The notes under the pieces: model-generated
Seen by the model: the letters and a program-made list of their open reading frames with translations, nothing else
Told to the model about the DNA's origin: nothing
Databases searched by the model: none
Program-made: the position numbers and the translations under genes
Shown here: one piece after another, positions 51,113-60,671 of the stretch
Position numbering within the stretch: position 1 is the stretch's first letter
How the letters are laid out: every line of letters starts with the position of its first letter
Source: Bacillota bacterium
Lineage (GTDB): Bacteria; Bacillota; Clostridia; Oscillospirales; Ruminococcaceae
NCBI GenBank assembly: GCA_023458875.1
Contig: JAEWXO010000035.1
Coordinates: 1-64,000, forward strand
Length of the DNA stretch: 64,000 nt
Direction: 5' to 3'

Positions 51113-51906
51113 TTATGAAGGTGAAAAGAAGACATCGTAAAAAAAGTGGGGAGCAGGTAAACTACTGGCAGTCCTATTCTGATCTCATGGCTGCTATGCT
51201 CCTGATGTTTATGCTTATTACACTTGCTATTTCTCTTAAAGCAAATATGGATTTTGAAAATGATATGAAGGAAAGGGATATATATGAGGCACAGCTTGAA
51301 GAAAACGAGCGTCTAAGGCAGGAAGACGAAAAGGTAATGAAGGAGCAGGAGAAAAAGATTAACGACTTAATCGGAATCAAGGCTCAGATTATCGAAGAAC
51401 TCAGTGCTGCGTTTTCTGATGTTGATCTTACAGTTAAAATTGATAATAACACGGGTTCGATTACTTTTGCATCGAGTGTCTTATTTGGATATGATGATGC
51501 TCAGATTAAAGAATCCGGTGAAGCATTTCTGAATGAGTTTCTGCCGATATATGTTAATAGCATCCTTAATGAGAAGTTTAAGGATTATGTTTCTGAAATA
51601 ATCGTTGAAGGTTATACAGATGATCAGGGTGAATTTATCTATAACCTTGAATTGTCTCAGAAAAGAGCTTTTTCAGTGTCGAAGTATTGTCTGGAACATC
51701 CTCAGATATTCGATAATTCAGTTGATTTCGAACATTTGAAATCTATTCTGACAACAAATGGGAAGTCAATGAGTAATCTTATTAGAGACGAAAACGGGAA
51801 CGTTGATGCTGATGCTTCAAGACGTGTTGAATTTAAATTCAGACTAAAAGACGATGAAATGATAAATGAGATGAAGAATATTCTGGAAATTAAAAATGTT
51901 GAATAG
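51109..51906 (+). CDS. zorB: Zorya defence protein ZorB (MotB/OmpA-like)
   Basis: The 265-residue protein has a short basic N-terminus and one membrane helix starting YWQSYSDLMAAMLLMFMLI. The Asp in SYSDLM corresponds to the ion-carrying Asp of MotB-type stators. After a coiled linker, an OmpA-like peptidoglycan-binding domain is marked by VEGYTDDQGEFIYNLELSQKRA and ASRRVEFKFRL. It pairs with ZorA as the anchored stator. The start could be 51109, overlapping the zorA stop as ATGA, or 51115, which has better spacing to AGAGG; both are in frame. Confidence 0.88.
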   Translation: MIMKVKRRHRKKSGEQVNYWQSYSDLMAAMLLMFMLITLAISLKANMDFENDMKERDIYEAQLEENERLRQEDEKVMKEQEKKINDLIGIKAQIIEELSAAFSDVDLTVKIDNNTGSITFASSVLFGYDDAQIKESGEAFLNEFLPIYVNSILNEKFKDYVSEIIVEGYTDDQGEFIYNLELSQKRAFSVSKYCLEHPQIFDNSVDFEHLKSILTTNGKSMSNLIRDENGNVDADASRRVEFKFRLKDDEMINEMKNILEIKNVE

Positions 51907-51917
51907 GAGGGATGATA

Positions 51918-53117
51918 TTGAAAGTACTTATTAATTTTGAACCGATGAAGCTTATATCTGCTTGCGCACAAATAAGAAAAGAATATAAGGATAAGTACGA
52001 TTACAAAAATCCTCCGTCCGGTCATCTTGAGGCGCTTGTTAGTGAAATTTCAAGGATAGGTATATCATCTCTTGAGAATTATGCTATGATGCTCAAAGAT
52101 TATGACGTGAATTATCTTGCATATCATTTACCAAAAGAAGAAAACATCATTATTAACAGTAAAATAATGAAAATAATTATGTTCAGACTTTCAGAGGAAG
52201 TATTTAATGTTTACTTTACCTCATGGCAGAAGCATTATAATTATCTGAGTAATAATCTTGGAACCAAGAATCTATTTACACTTTCAGATAAAGATGTTGA
52301 CAGAACTTCATTTCTTCCTGAAAGAATATATAATTCAGAACTTCGTTCAAAGATGTTATTAAATCCAATTGATGAGATTTTTTCCGGATATGTATCACAG
52401 GTTTCCGACAGAATGGACAGTGAAGTGTCAGAAATTCTTTCAGTAATTTTTTTAATTAATCCTTCAAGTGTTCTTGGAATAAATATACTTAAAAAAATAT
52501 ATCTATTCTGTTCTGAAAAGCATCTTCTAAAAACATCGGATCTTGAATTGTGTAACATTGCAAATTCCTATATGCTTGATGAAAAGATAAAATTCTTCAT
52601 TAACTTTGTTACAAAGGTTAACTCGTCAAATTACAGAAATTATCTGAAACTTGCGGATGTAGCAAGAACATTCTTTAATAACAGCGTATACAAGCTTGAT
52701 AATTTTGAAACTCCAGTAAAAATAGAATTTCATATGTGGTTCAGTCTTCTTGATATTGATAAAATATTTGGTGAAGATGACAGAGGACGTTTCTGGAAAG
52801 CCAGGGCTATTGAAAATAATGCAATAAGAGTTGAGAAAAAAAGTCTTTTTGATATGGTAGTTATGTATTTTGAGAAATTTGTAACTACGGAATTCTTAAA
52901 TAAGTCCGACGGACCAATTTATATTGTGTCCAATGAAGAATTTTATGCTAAGCTGAAAAGTATTATTAACAGAGCATCCAGTAAGGCAGATTTAAAATCC
53001 AGACTGTATAATCAGTATAAATATACTAACAGCAGAATCCAGCATAAAGGAGACTGGAGAAACAATGCTAGAATTATGATAAACTATCTCAACAGCAGAA
53101 AAGTAAGTGGGGAATGA
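51918..53117 (+). CDS. zorC: Zorya type I protein ZorC (EH-signature type)
   Basis: The protein of 399 residues is largely alpha-helical with no recognisable catalytic motif. Its location between zorB and a Swi2/Snf2 helicase is that of ZorC, whose known members carry the EH_Signature domain and bind DNA to support the effector ZorD. I infer the identity mainly from gene order and size; the sequence (for example IQHKGDWRNNARIMINYLNS near the end) is divergent. TTG 51918 is chosen because TAGGAGG ends 7 bases upstream; the ATG at 51912 would lie too close to that site. Its stop overlaps the start region of zorD. Confidence 0.75.
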   Translation: MKVLINFEPMKLISACAQIRKEYKDKYDYKNPPSGHLEALVSEISRIGISSLENYAMMLKDYDVNYLAYHLPKEENIIINSKIMKIIMFRLSEEVFNVYFTSWQKHYNYLSNNLGTKNLFTLSDKDVDRTSFLPERIYNSELRSKMLLNPIDEIFSGYVSQVSDRMDSEVSEILSVIFLINPSSVLGINILKKIYLFCSEKHLLKTSDLELCNIANSYMLDEKIKFFINFVTKVNSSNYRNYLKLADVARTFFNNSVYKLDNFETPVKIEFHMWFSLLDIDKIFGEDDRGRFWKARAIENNAIRVEKKSLFDMVVMYFEKFVTTEFLNKSDGPIYIVSNEEFYAKLKSIINRASSKADLKSRLYNQYKYTNSRIQHKGDWRNNARIMINYLNSRKVSGE

Positions 53118-53119
53118 GA

Positions 53120-56100
53120 ATGAGTAAATTTTCAAGGGGTACTATGGTACAACTTGCATCGGATACATGTGTTGAGGGTGCGATAATTGAGGTAGATGAA
53201 ACAGGTGTAGAAACATCCTATGATGTTTTTATTGGTTCCAAAGGAACGAAGACATATTATGAATCACAGCTTGTTGAAAAGAAGTCCGATGATTCATTTA
53301 TAAGTGTTGATAAAAGTGCTTTTCATGCGACGATAACTGCTGCTTTAATAAGAAATCCGTCGCTTTCATCACTGTATTCTATAAATTCAGCGAAAATAGA
53401 TTTTATTCCGCATCAGTTTAGACCGGTTCTTAAATTTATACGCGCTGACAGACCGAGACTCTTAATTGCTGATGGTGTTGGTGTAGGTAAAACAATTGAA
53501 GCTGGTCTTATACTTCGTGAGATGAAGGCAAGAAGAAATATTGAATCAGTTTTAATCATATGTCCACGTCCGCTGATTACAGAGCAGAAGTGGGAAAATG
53601 AAATGAAGCGTTTTGATCAGACAATTGAACCACTTAACGGAGAAATGTTAAGACACTGCCTTAAGGAAACAGAAAAGAATGGTGCTTGGCCTGAAAAATA
53701 CAGCAAAGCGGTTGTTCCGTTTTCACTTTTTGATGAAAGAAATGTTCTTGGGAAGGCTTCATCAGACATATCACTTTTACAGATGGATACCCCCCCTAAG
53801 TTTGACCTGGTTATAGTTGACGAAGCGCATCATATTAGAAATCCTAAAACATTTGCATATGCTGCTGTAAAGCAGTTCTGCGATAATGCTGAAGCTGTGG
53901 TGTTTCTTACGGCTACACCAGTTCAGCTTGAATATGATGATCTTTATGTTATGATGAATCTACTTAGACCAGATTTAATAATTAATAAAGATACGTTCCA
54001 CAATATGGCGGATCCTAATGAGTTTATTAATAAGGCAGCTGCAGTTATCAGAAATAAAAAAGATAACTGGGAAAATGAAGCGCTTGAAGCTCTAAATTAT
54101 GCCTTCGATCAGACCAACTGGGGAAAACTTGTACTTTCAAAGAATCCGGTTGCCGAAAGTATTATTACAACACTTGTAACAGGAAATATATCAGATGATA
54201 ACAGAGTAAAACTTATATCTGATGTTGAAAATCTTCATACGTTTTCAAATCTGATTAGTCGTACCAGAAGAAGAGATATCGGAGAATTCACTTTACGTAA
54301 AGCAACTACTGTTACTGTTGATTTTACACCGGAACAAAAGAAACTTCATGATGAGATTCTTAAAATCACCCATGAGATTCTGTCTACTGTTCATTGTACG
54401 AATAATACCAAATTTATGATGACAACAATTCGCAGACAGACAGCATCCTGTCTGTTTGGATTAGTTCCGCTTCTGAGAGACATTCTTAGTAAGCATGTCG
54501 ATGAAATAATAGATGAGCTTTATATTGAAGATGATATAATTGATGAAGAAAATGATAGCAGAGTTCTGCATGATGAAGTGATAGAAAGAATAAACCGTAT
54601 TGTAGAGTATGCTGAGAATATGTCTGAATATGACCCGAAGCTTATCAGGCTTGTTGAGATTATTAATGAAAAACAGAAATCAGAAAAAAATAAGATAATG
54701 ATTTTCAGTTCATTCAGGCATACATTAAAATATCTGTATGGTAAGCTTAAAGGCGAAGGATTGCGCGTCGGATTGATCCATGGCGATATTCCTGATGAAG
54801 AACGACGTGAATTAAGACAGCGTTTCGAATATGACGGAGAAAATTCTTATGCACTTGATATACTTCTGTTTTCAGAAGTAGGTTGTGAAGGGCTTGACTA
54901 TCAGTTCTGTGACTGTATGGTTAATTATGATTTGCCGTGGAATCCAATGAGGATTGAGCAGAGAATAGGCCGAATAGATCGTAACGGACAACACAGTGAG
55001 AGTATTTCAATTTTTAATATGGTTACTCCTGGTACTGTTGACTATGATATATATGATCGATGCACAAGCAGAATCGGCGTATTCAAGCAGTCGATAGGTG
55101 ACTGTGAAGAAATCCTGGGTTCACTTTCTTCTGATATTATTAAAATTGTGGAAAATACCACAATGAATGATGAGGACATTAAAATTAAACTTCAGCAGCT
55201 TGCTGATAATAAGCTCAGACTTGTTCAGGAACAGATACAGCTTGAGGACAAGCAGAAAGATTTGTTTGGCATTCGCGTTCCGGAGAATTCATTTAAAAAA
55301 GATGTTGAAAATGCAACAAATTACTGGCTTTCTCCGGTAGCTGTACTTAATATGATTCGCTTATATCTGAAAGAGCAGATAGATAATGAAAAAGAATATA
55401 TAACAGGAGAAAAGGCTGTTAAGGATTTAAGACTTTCTCAGAATGCCAAAAATATACTTCTTGCAGATTTTGAAGCATGTAATTTCCCGAAAACTTCTGA
55501 AAATAAAGATTGGGAAAGAATTCTTAAGTCGGCAAATACGCACATACCTGTTACATTTATACCTGAATCGGCAGGAAAGGATAAAAATGTTACACTTATT
55601 ACTCTCGCCCATCCGCTTGTAAAACAGGCTGCAATGTATTTTACAGATAGCAAAAAGTCTGTTACAGTTTTCAAAGTTTCATCTGATAAGATAGAAAAGG
55701 GGATGTATCCCTTTATCATGTATCAGTGGATGTATTCCGGTGAGCGTGAAGATCTTGTGCTTAAGCCCCTGTGCAGTAGCTCAGCAGTGAACAAGTATCT
55801 TCTGGAGCTTCTTGCAAACAGTGAGGACAGTACGCAAAATATAAGAATTAATGATACTTTGTGGGATGACATTGAATCAGTTCATCACAATCTGTGGGAA
55901 AGGGAACTTCAGCAGCATAGACTGAATACATCGGATCTTATAAATTACAAGCTTGGAACTTTGACAACGAGTCATCAATCAAGACTTACATTTATCAAAG
56001 AGCAGATTCGTAAAGCAAATAACAGTAAAATCCGTATGATGCGTGAGGCGGAGCTTAGAAATGCTAATATTGATTTTGAACGTAGAAAAAACAGGCTTGA

Positions 56101-56167
56101 ACAGACAATGACGAAAGTAGATATTGTTGTATCTAAGTTATCATATGGTGTTCTAATTGTTGAGTAA
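53120..56167 (+). CDS. zorD: Zorya type I effector ZorD (Swi2/Snf2 helicase)
   Basis: The 1015-residue protein is an SF2 Swi2/Snf2 helicase. Walker A is GVGVGKTIEAGLILREM (about 118-134) and DEAH is in VIVDEAHHIRN (234-237). FLTATPVQLEYDDLY, the helicase C-terminal part CEGLDYQFCD and the arginine-rich DLPWNPMRIEQRIGRIDRNGQ follow, with an extra C-terminal domain. In known Zorya, ZorD degrades or translocates on phage DNA after ZorAB detect invasion. ATG 53120 is chosen for spacing to GGGG; 53114 overlaps the zorC stop. A terminator follows, closing the operon. Confidence 0.87.
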   Translation: MSKFSRGTMVQLASDTCVEGAIIEVDETGVETSYDVFIGSKGTKTYYESQLVEKKSDDSFISVDKSAFHATITAALIRNPSLSSLYSINSAKIDFIPHQFRPVLKFIRADRPRLLIADGVGVGKTIEAGLILREMKARRNIESVLIICPRPLITEQKWENEMKRFDQTIEPLNGEMLRHCLKETEKNGAWPEKYSKAVVPFSLFDERNVLGKASSDISLLQMDTPPKFDLVIVDEAHHIRNPKTFAYAAVKQFCDNAEAVVFLTATPVQLEYDDLYVMMNLLRPDLIINKDTFHNMADPNEFINKAAAVIRNKKDNWENEALEALNYAFDQTNWGKLVLSKNPVAESIITTLVTGNISDDNRVKLISDVENLHTFSNLISRTRRRDIGEFTLRKATTVTVDFTPEQKKLHDEILKITHEILSTVHCTNNTKFMMTTIRRQTASCLFGLVPLLRDILSKHVDEIIDELYIEDDIIDEENDSRVLHDEVIERINRIVEYAENMSEYDPKLIRLVEIINEKQKSEKNKIMIFSSFRHTLKYLYGKLKGEGLRVGLIHGDIPDEERRELRQRFEYDGENSYALDILLFSEVGCEGLDYQFCDCMVNYDLPWNPMRIEQRIGRIDRNGQHSESISIFNMVTPGTVDYDIYDRCTSRIGVFKQSIGDCEEILGSLSSDIIKIVENTTMNDEDIKIKLQQLADNKLRLVQEQIQLEDKQKDLFGIRVPENSFKKDVENATNYWLSPVAVLNMIRLYLKEQIDNEKEYITGEKAVKDLRLSQNAKNILLADFEACNFPKTSENKDWERILKSANTHIPVTFIPESAGKDKNVTLITLAHPLVKQAAMYFTDSKKSVTVFKVSSDKIEKGMYPFIMYQWMYSGEREDLVLKPLCSSSAVNKYLLELLANSEDSTQNIRINDTLWDDIESVHHNLWERELQQHRLNTSDLINYKLGTLTTSHQSRLTFIKEQIRKANNSKIRMMREAELRNANIDFERRKNRLEQTMTKVDIVVSKLSYGVLIVE

Positions 56168-56192
56168 TATAAAATTGAATCAGTTATTATCT

Positions 56193-56231
56193 TAATCCGC
56201 GGAAAACATTTGTTGTCCGTGGATTATTTTT
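56193..56231 (+). terminator. Terminator of the Zorya operon
   Basis: TAATCCGCGGA at 56193-56203 pairs with TCCGTGGATTA at 56216-56226 (one G-T pair), followed by TTTTT. It separates the zor operon from the cas operon. Confidence 0.85.
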
Positions 56232-56324
56232 AACAAAACTAATGATCCCATAATAATACTATACAAAGCAATGAGAAACTTGTTGTTTAACACGCTAATT
56301 TTTGGCCTATTTTGCTTAAAAATA

Positions 56325-56353
56325 TTTACATATTTATGTGATTATGATATAAT
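56325..56353 (+). promoter_or_regulatory. Promoter of the cas12a operon
   Basis: TTTACA (56325-56330), a 17-base spacer and TATAAT (56348-56353), about 48 bases before the cas12a start. Confidence 0.75.
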
Positions 56354-56401
56354 ATACATAAAATTCGAGTACAAGTAAATTTTGAAATAGGGGAACAAAA
56401 A

Positions 56402-59400
56402 ATGAAAAAAATTGATACATTCACAAACCAATATTCTATATCCAAAACACTTCAATTTAAACTAATCCCGGTTGGTAAAACTGAAGAGTGCTTTAACTCA
56501 ATGAAAATGCTTGAAGAAGATGAAGAAAGAGCGAAAAACTATATAAAAATGAAAGGATATATGGATGAATATCACAAGGTTTTTATTGAAAGAGTTTTGA
56601 GTAAATTTAATTTCAAAAACAATAAATATCAAATTTCTGATTATGCCGTATTATTTTATAAAAACAGTAAAACTGATGCAGATATTAAGATTATGAATGA
56701 AATGGAAAGTTGCTTCCGTAAAGAAATTTCTGTAGCTTTAAAAGGTGATTACGAATATAAGGATCTTTTCAAAAAGGAATTTATTCGTGAACTTCTGCCG
56801 AAGTATCTAAAAAATGAAGAAGATCTAAAAGTAGTAAATCAATTCAGGGACTTCACAACATATTTTACAGGATTCTGGCAAAATAGGGAGAATATATATA
56901 TTCAGGAAGAAAAATCGACCAGTATTGCATATAGATGTATAAATGATAATCTTCCGAAATTTCTTAATAACATAAAGGTATTTAATACAATTGCACCTGT
57001 ACTTGCAGATAAAATTGATATTCTTAATAAGGACATGTCTGGTTTATATCAGTTTGAAGTAAAAGATTTATTTACAAGCAGCTTTTTTGAAATAGTTTTG
57101 TCACAAAGCGGTATAGATATGTACAATCAATTTATTGGTGGATATTCGAATTCTGATGGAACAAAAATACAGGGATTAAATGAGCATATAAATTTATATA
57201 ATCAGAAAATTGCAAAAGCAGACAAAAAACTAAAACTTCCAAAGCTTGTTCCTCTTTACAAGCAAATACTAAGTGACAAAGATGCTGTTTCTTTTTTACC
57301 TGAAAAATTCGAGAATGATTCAGAAGTATTAAAAAGCATAGATGACTTTTATTGCCATTTAATAGACAATGATATAATAGAAAAAGCAGCAAACCTTTTT
57401 GAAAATCTTAGCGAATTTGATACCCATGGAATTTATATTTTAGCAGGACTACCGATAACTTCAATTTCGCAAGCTGTATTTAAAAGCTGGAGCATGGTAT
57501 CGGATGCTTGGTATGAAGAGTATAAAGTGCTTAATCCGATAAAAAAGCAAAGCCCTGAAAAATATGCTGAAGAAATGAAAGAAGCATATAAGAAGATTAA
57601 AAGCATGTCCCTCTATGATATTGAAAAGTACGGAATTTCAGGCAAACTTCTGACATATATCAGTGAGGTATTTAAGCAACATTTGAAATCAATATACAAA
57701 GCTTATGATTCAGCAAAAGCTCTCTTATCATCTGCGTATCCTTCAGATAAAAAGCTTGTTTCAGATGAAGCGTCAATTGTACTTATAAAAAATCTTCTTG
57801 ATTGTCTTAAAGAACTTGAAAAAGAAATGAAAATATTTTGTGGTACAAGCAAAGAGACAGAGCGGGATATGTCTTTTTACGGGCAGTTTACTCCTCTTTA
57901 TGAAGAAATTCATTCTTTAGATAAGTTATATGATAAAGTTCGAAACTATGTTACACAAAAGCCTTATTCAAGAGATAAAATAAAATTGAATTTTCAAAAC
58001 CCACAGTTACTTGGAGGATGGGATAAGAATAAAGAAAGAGACTACCGAACAACTATTTTATGCAAAGACGGATTGTATTATCTGGCAATTGTAGATAAAC
58101 ACGATACAAAAGTCTTACAAGATGATGTTATTGTGCATTATAAGAAATCACCTTTGTTCCACAAAATGGAATACAAGCTTCTTCCTGGTCCAAACAAAAT
58201 GCTTCCAAAAGTTTTCTTTGCTAAAAGCAATATTGATTATTATTCACCAAGCCAAGATATACTTAGAATAAGGAATGATGAAACTTTTAAAAAAGGAGAC
58301 AAATTTAATTGTGATGACTGCCATGCATTAATAGATTTTTTCAAAGCATCAATTGACAAGCATCAAGACTGGAGAAAATTTGGATTTGTTTTTTCCGATA
58401 CAGAATCGTATGCTGATATTTCTCAGTTTTATCGTGAAGTAGCTAATCAGGGATTCAGTATAACATATACGGATGTTTCGGAAGAGTATATAACAGAGCT
58501 GATTAATAATGGCAAAATATTTCTTTTCCAGATTTATAGCAAAGATTTTTCTCCATATTCTCATGGCACACCAAACATGCATACCATTTATTTTAAAGAA
58601 TTATTTGAAGCGGAAAATCTTTCTGATGTTGTTTACAAGCTTGATGGTGGTGCTGAAATGTTTTACCGTAAACCAAGCATTAAAAAGTGTGAAAAGCCAA
58701 CCCATCCTGCAAATGTTCCAATCCAGAATAAAAATCACAACAATCCGAGAAAAATGAGCGAATTCAGTTATGACTTAATAAAAGATAAGCGTTTCACTGA
58801 AAGACAATTTTCGCTTCATCTTCCAATAACTTTGAATTTCAAAGCTAATGGTAATGAGTACATAAACCCTCTTGTTAGACAGGCTCTTAGAAAAAGTGAC
58901 AACAATTACGTTATAGGAATTGACAGAGGCGAAAGAAACCTTTTATATGTCTGCGTAATTGATGATAATGAAAAAATAGTTTATCAAAAATCACTAAACA
59001 ATATTGTGTATAAAAATGAGAAAAATAATACGGAATATAAAGTTGATTATCAGGAACTTCTTGACAGCAAGGAAAAAGGAAGAGACAATGCACGCAAAAA
59101 ATGGAAGTCAATTGAAAATATAAAAGAGCTCAAAGAAGGTTATTTAAGTGCTGTTGTAAACGAAATATGCAAGCTTATTGTTGAATATGACGCCGTTGTT
59201 GTAATGGAAAACCTTAACAGAGGGTTTAAAAACGGCAGATTCAAGGTTGAAAAACAAGTATATCAGAAATTTGAAAATATGCTTATCAGTAAGCTGAATT
59301 ATCTCGTTGATAAAAAACTTCCACATAATGAAAAAGGAGGACTTCTTAACGCTTATCAGCTGACAAATAAGGCAGATAAGCTTGACAATGCAACTCAGAA

Positions 59401-60109
59401 CGGCTTTATTTTCTATATCCCTGCATATCTTACAAGTAAAATTGATCCAACAACTGGTTTTGCTGATTTGCTACATCCAAGGTATAAAAGCGTAGACAGC
59501 AGTATAGAATTTTTATCGAAATTTGATGATATTTTATTTCTGGAAGATGAAGAAATGTTCGCCTTCAAAATTAATTATGATAAATTTGAAAGATGTTCAA
59601 TATCATATAAAAAAGAGTGGACTGTATATTCAAATGGTGAACGTATAAAAACATTCAAAAATCCTGAGAAAAATAATGAATGGGATAACAGCATTGTTGT
59701 ACTTACGGAGGAATTTAAAAATCTGTTTGCTGAATATAAAATAGATATAACACAAGATATTAGGCAGCAGATAATTAATCAGAGTGAAGCTGATTTCTTT
59801 AAGAAAATCATGAAGCTTATGGAACTTACACTTCAAATGCGTAACAGCATTACAGGAGACAAAGAAACAGATTATCTGATTTCTTCTGTTAAGAATGCTG
59901 ACGGAAAATTCTATTGCAGTGATGATTATAGTTATGAAAATGCACCTTTACCGGCAAACGCAGATGCTAATGGTGCATATAATATAGCGAGAAAGGGATT
60001 ATGGGCGATAAACCAAATACGAAATGCTGATGAATGTGAATATACCAAAACAAGTATTTCTATAAAAAATGATGAATGGTTAAAATACGCTCAGAAAAAC
60101 AATGAATGA
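56402..60109 (+). CDS. cas12a: CRISPR effector nuclease Cas12a (type V-A)
   Basis: The 1235-residue protein is a full-length Cas12a. Catalytic RuvC residues are D841 in VIGIDRGERNLLYV, E936 in AVVVMENLNRGFKN and D1188 in ANADANGAYNIARKG. The Nuc-domain Arg is R1147 in LQMRNSITG. The crRNA-processing region has H806 and K814 in SLHLPITLNFKAN, matching the RNase site of known Cas12a. It makes its own crRNAs from the array, recognises a T-rich PAM and cuts double-stranded DNA with one RuvC site. GGGGAAC precedes the ATG. It has its own promoter and overlaps cas4 by 8 bases. Confidence 0.97.
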   Translation: MKKIDTFTNQYSISKTLQFKLIPVGKTEECFNSMKMLEEDEERAKNYIKMKGYMDEYHKVFIERVLSKFNFKNNKYQISDYAVLFYKNSKTDADIKIMNEMESCFRKEISVALKGDYEYKDLFKKEFIRELLPKYLKNEEDLKVVNQFRDFTTYFTGFWQNRENIYIQEEKSTSIAYRCINDNLPKFLNNIKVFNTIAPVLADKIDILNKDMSGLYQFEVKDLFTSSFFEIVLSQSGIDMYNQFIGGYSNSDGTKIQGLNEHINLYNQKIAKADKKLKLPKLVPLYKQILSDKDAVSFLPEKFENDSEVLKSIDDFYCHLIDNDIIEKAANLFENLSEFDTHGIYILAGLPITSISQAVFKSWSMVSDAWYEEYKVLNPIKKQSPEKYAEEMKEAYKKIKSMSLYDIEKYGISGKLLTYISEVFKQHLKSIYKAYDSAKALLSSAYPSDKKLVSDEASIVLIKNLLDCLKELEKEMKIFCGTSKETERDMSFYGQFTPLYEEIHSLDKLYDKVRNYVTQKPYSRDKIKLNFQNPQLLGGWDKNKERDYRTTILCKDGLYYLAIVDKHDTKVLQDDVIVHYKKSPLFHKMEYKLLPGPNKMLPKVFFAKSNIDYYSPSQDILRIRNDETFKKGDKFNCDDCHALIDFFKASIDKHQDWRKFGFVFSDTESYADISQFYREVANQGFSITYTDVSEEYITELINNGKIFLFQIYSKDFSPYSHGTPNMHTIYFKELFEAENLSDVVYKLDGGAEMFYRKPSIKKCEKPTHPANVPIQNKNHNNPRKMSEFSYDLIKDKRFTERQFSLHLPITLNFKANGNEYINPLVRQALRKSDNNYVIGIDRGERNLLYVCVIDDNEKIVYQKSLNNIVYKNEKNNTEYKVDYQELLDSKEKGRDNARKKWKSIENIKELKEGYLSAVVNEICKLIVEYDAVVVMENLNRGFKNGRFKVEKQVYQKFENMLISKLNYLVDKKLPHNEKGGLLNAYQLTNKADKLDNATQNGFIFYIPAYLTSKIDPTTGFADLLHPRYKSVDSSIEFLSKFDDILFLEDEEMFAFKINYDKFERCSISYKKEWTVYSNGERIKTFKNPEKNNEWDNSIVVLTEEFKNLFAEYKIDITQDIRQQIINQSEADFFKKIMKLMELTLQMRNSITGDKETDYLISSVKNADGKFYCSDDYSYENAPLPANADANGAYNIARKGLWAINQIRNADECEYTKTSISIKNDEWLKYAQKNNE

Positions 60110-60668
60110 ATATCCGATTACAATAACAAATCTTAATGATTTTATATTTTGCCCTGTTTCTATATATTTTCATAATCTTGATTCTGATACAGATAAAATG
60201 CAGTATCAGGATGAATGTCAGATTAATGGAACGGCAGCACACTCTAAATCAGATTCAGCAGTATACTCAACAAAAAAGAGTATGCTGCAAGGAATCTCGA
60301 TATATTGTGAAGAATATAATTTATTTGGTAAAATTGATACCTTTGATATTTCTAAAGGCACATTGACTGAACGAAAAAAATGTATAAAGAATATTTATGA
60401 CGGATATGTTTTTCAAATATATGCACAATACTTTGCCTTAACTGAAATGGGGTATAATGTCAAACAGTTGTGTCTGTACAGCATGGATAATAATAAAAAA
60501 TATCTGATAAAACTTCCAAGTGAAGATATTGATATGCTCCTAAAATTTGAAAATGTAATACAAGATATAAAAAAATTTTCAATGGGTAATTTTGTTCAGG
60601 AAAACAAGGAAAAATGTCATAAATGTATATATGAACCGTTATGCTCATATTCAAAAGAAAAGGAGTAA
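60102..60668 (+). CDS. cas4: CRISPR-associated exonuclease Cas4
   Basis: The 188-residue RecB-like nuclease has an N-terminal Cys (FCPVS), a nuclease core with GKIDTFDI, the acidic/Lys region TERKKCIKNIYDGYVFQIYAQY and a C-terminal three-cysteine cluster (CHKCIYEPLCSY). Together the cysteines should bind a [4Fe-4S] cluster. Cas4 trims prespacers and enforces PAM choice during acquisition. It starts by ATGAATGA overlap with the cas12a stop, so it is translationally coupled. Confidence 0.93.
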   Translation: MNEYPITITNLNDFIFCPVSIYFHNLDSDTDKMQYQDECQINGTAAHSKSDSAVYSTKKSMLQGISIYCEEYNLFGKIDTFDISKGTLTERKKCIKNIYDGYVFQIYAQYFALTEMGYNVKQLCLYSMDNNKKYLIKLPSEDIDMLLKFENVIQDIKKFSMGNFVQENKEKCHKCIYEPLCSYSKEKE

Positions 60669-60671
60669 CTT

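Noticed and set aside
53114..56167. DISARM or plain type I restriction helicase for the Snf2 protein
   Set aside because: There are no methyltransferase, phospholipase-D or specificity subunits beside it; order and neighbours fit ZorD.
56232..56401. A possible degenerate CRISPR repeat (crRNA-like regulator) upstream of cas12a, suggested by GTTTAACA at 56285-56292
   Set aside because: Only 8 bases match and the essential handle AATTTCTAC...GTAGAT is absent, so no functional crRNA-like RNA is supported.
56168..56401. A tracrRNA between zorD and cas12a
   Set aside because: Cas12a needs none and no anti-repeat was seen on either strand.
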